Of a stretch of 64,000 nt of DNA, positions 63,966 to 64,000 are shown one piece after another; position 1 is the first letter of the stretch, and each line of letters opens with the position of its first letter. Source of the stretch: Flabesymbios commensalis (taxonomy: Eukaryota > Annelida > Polychaeta > Terebellida > Flabelligeridae); assembly GCA_964017125.1 (NCBI GenBank), contig OZ024904.1, positions 1,537,652 to 1,601,651 on the forward strand, read 5' to 3'. The notes under the pieces were generated by a model that was not told the DNA's origin, searched no databases, and saw nothing but the letters and a program-made list of their open reading frames with translations. A program made the translations under genes and the position numbers.

Positions 63966-64000
63966 TATATTTTTCACAACCTAAATTTTTAAACTCCAAG

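Overview
The window looks like AT-rich nuclear DNA from a marine invertebrate animal. It has GT-AG spliced genes of metazoan families (a nicotinic-type Cys-loop receptor, a RING/B-box TRIM protein and two BTB zinc-finger proteins). It also carries a Helitron, LINEs, tRNA- and 5S-derived SINEs, many MITE-like foldback repeats and at least a dozen minisatellite arrays. The sequence alone does not fix the phylum; a deuterostome or a lophotrochozoan would both fit.

Layout. 1-5.1 kb: Rep/helicase part of a Helitron cut by the left edge, then a ~316-bp tandem array. 7.1-9.3 kb: BTB/C2H2 gene 1. 9.5-18 kb: repeats (63-bp array, two CR1/L2-like LINE remnants, two foldback elements). 18.5-20.1 kb: BTB/C2H2 gene 2, a paralogue of gene 1 with a frameshifted last finger. 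20-25 kb: repeats, a dead copy of receptor exon 1 and a 27-bp array. 25.2-32.3 kb: receptor gene A on the minus strand. I assembled it as seven exons of 64, 128, 45, 110, 238, 299 and 284 bp, for about 388 residues, with one extra base between M1 and M2. 33-43 kb: repeats, a 20-bp array, an inverted dead copy of receptor exon 4 and its intron, and LINE pieces. 43.8-46 kb: TRIM gene. 46-60 kb: TTAA-flanked hairpin MITEs, nested in places, a 5S-rRNA-derived SINE, and long satellite arrays. 60.7-64 kb: the 3' part of receptor gene B (minus strand), a close paralogue of gene A that continues past the right edge.

Two themes stand out. First, a receptor gene family is expanding and decaying here: two gene copies and at least four dead fragments lie in both orientations, and one MITE insertion has its empty site preserved in the paralogue. 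Second, several hairpin-bearing MITE families share TTAA target sites and CCCTT-type ends. They insert into each other, and two satellite arrays (60-bp and 38-bp units) appear to have been amplified from the end of one of these families. The BTB genes also share an unusual N-terminus in which a second, BTB-like half-domain follows the first.

All calls come from reading the sequence and conceptual translation; no database search was run. Repeat boundaries are approximate unless stated.
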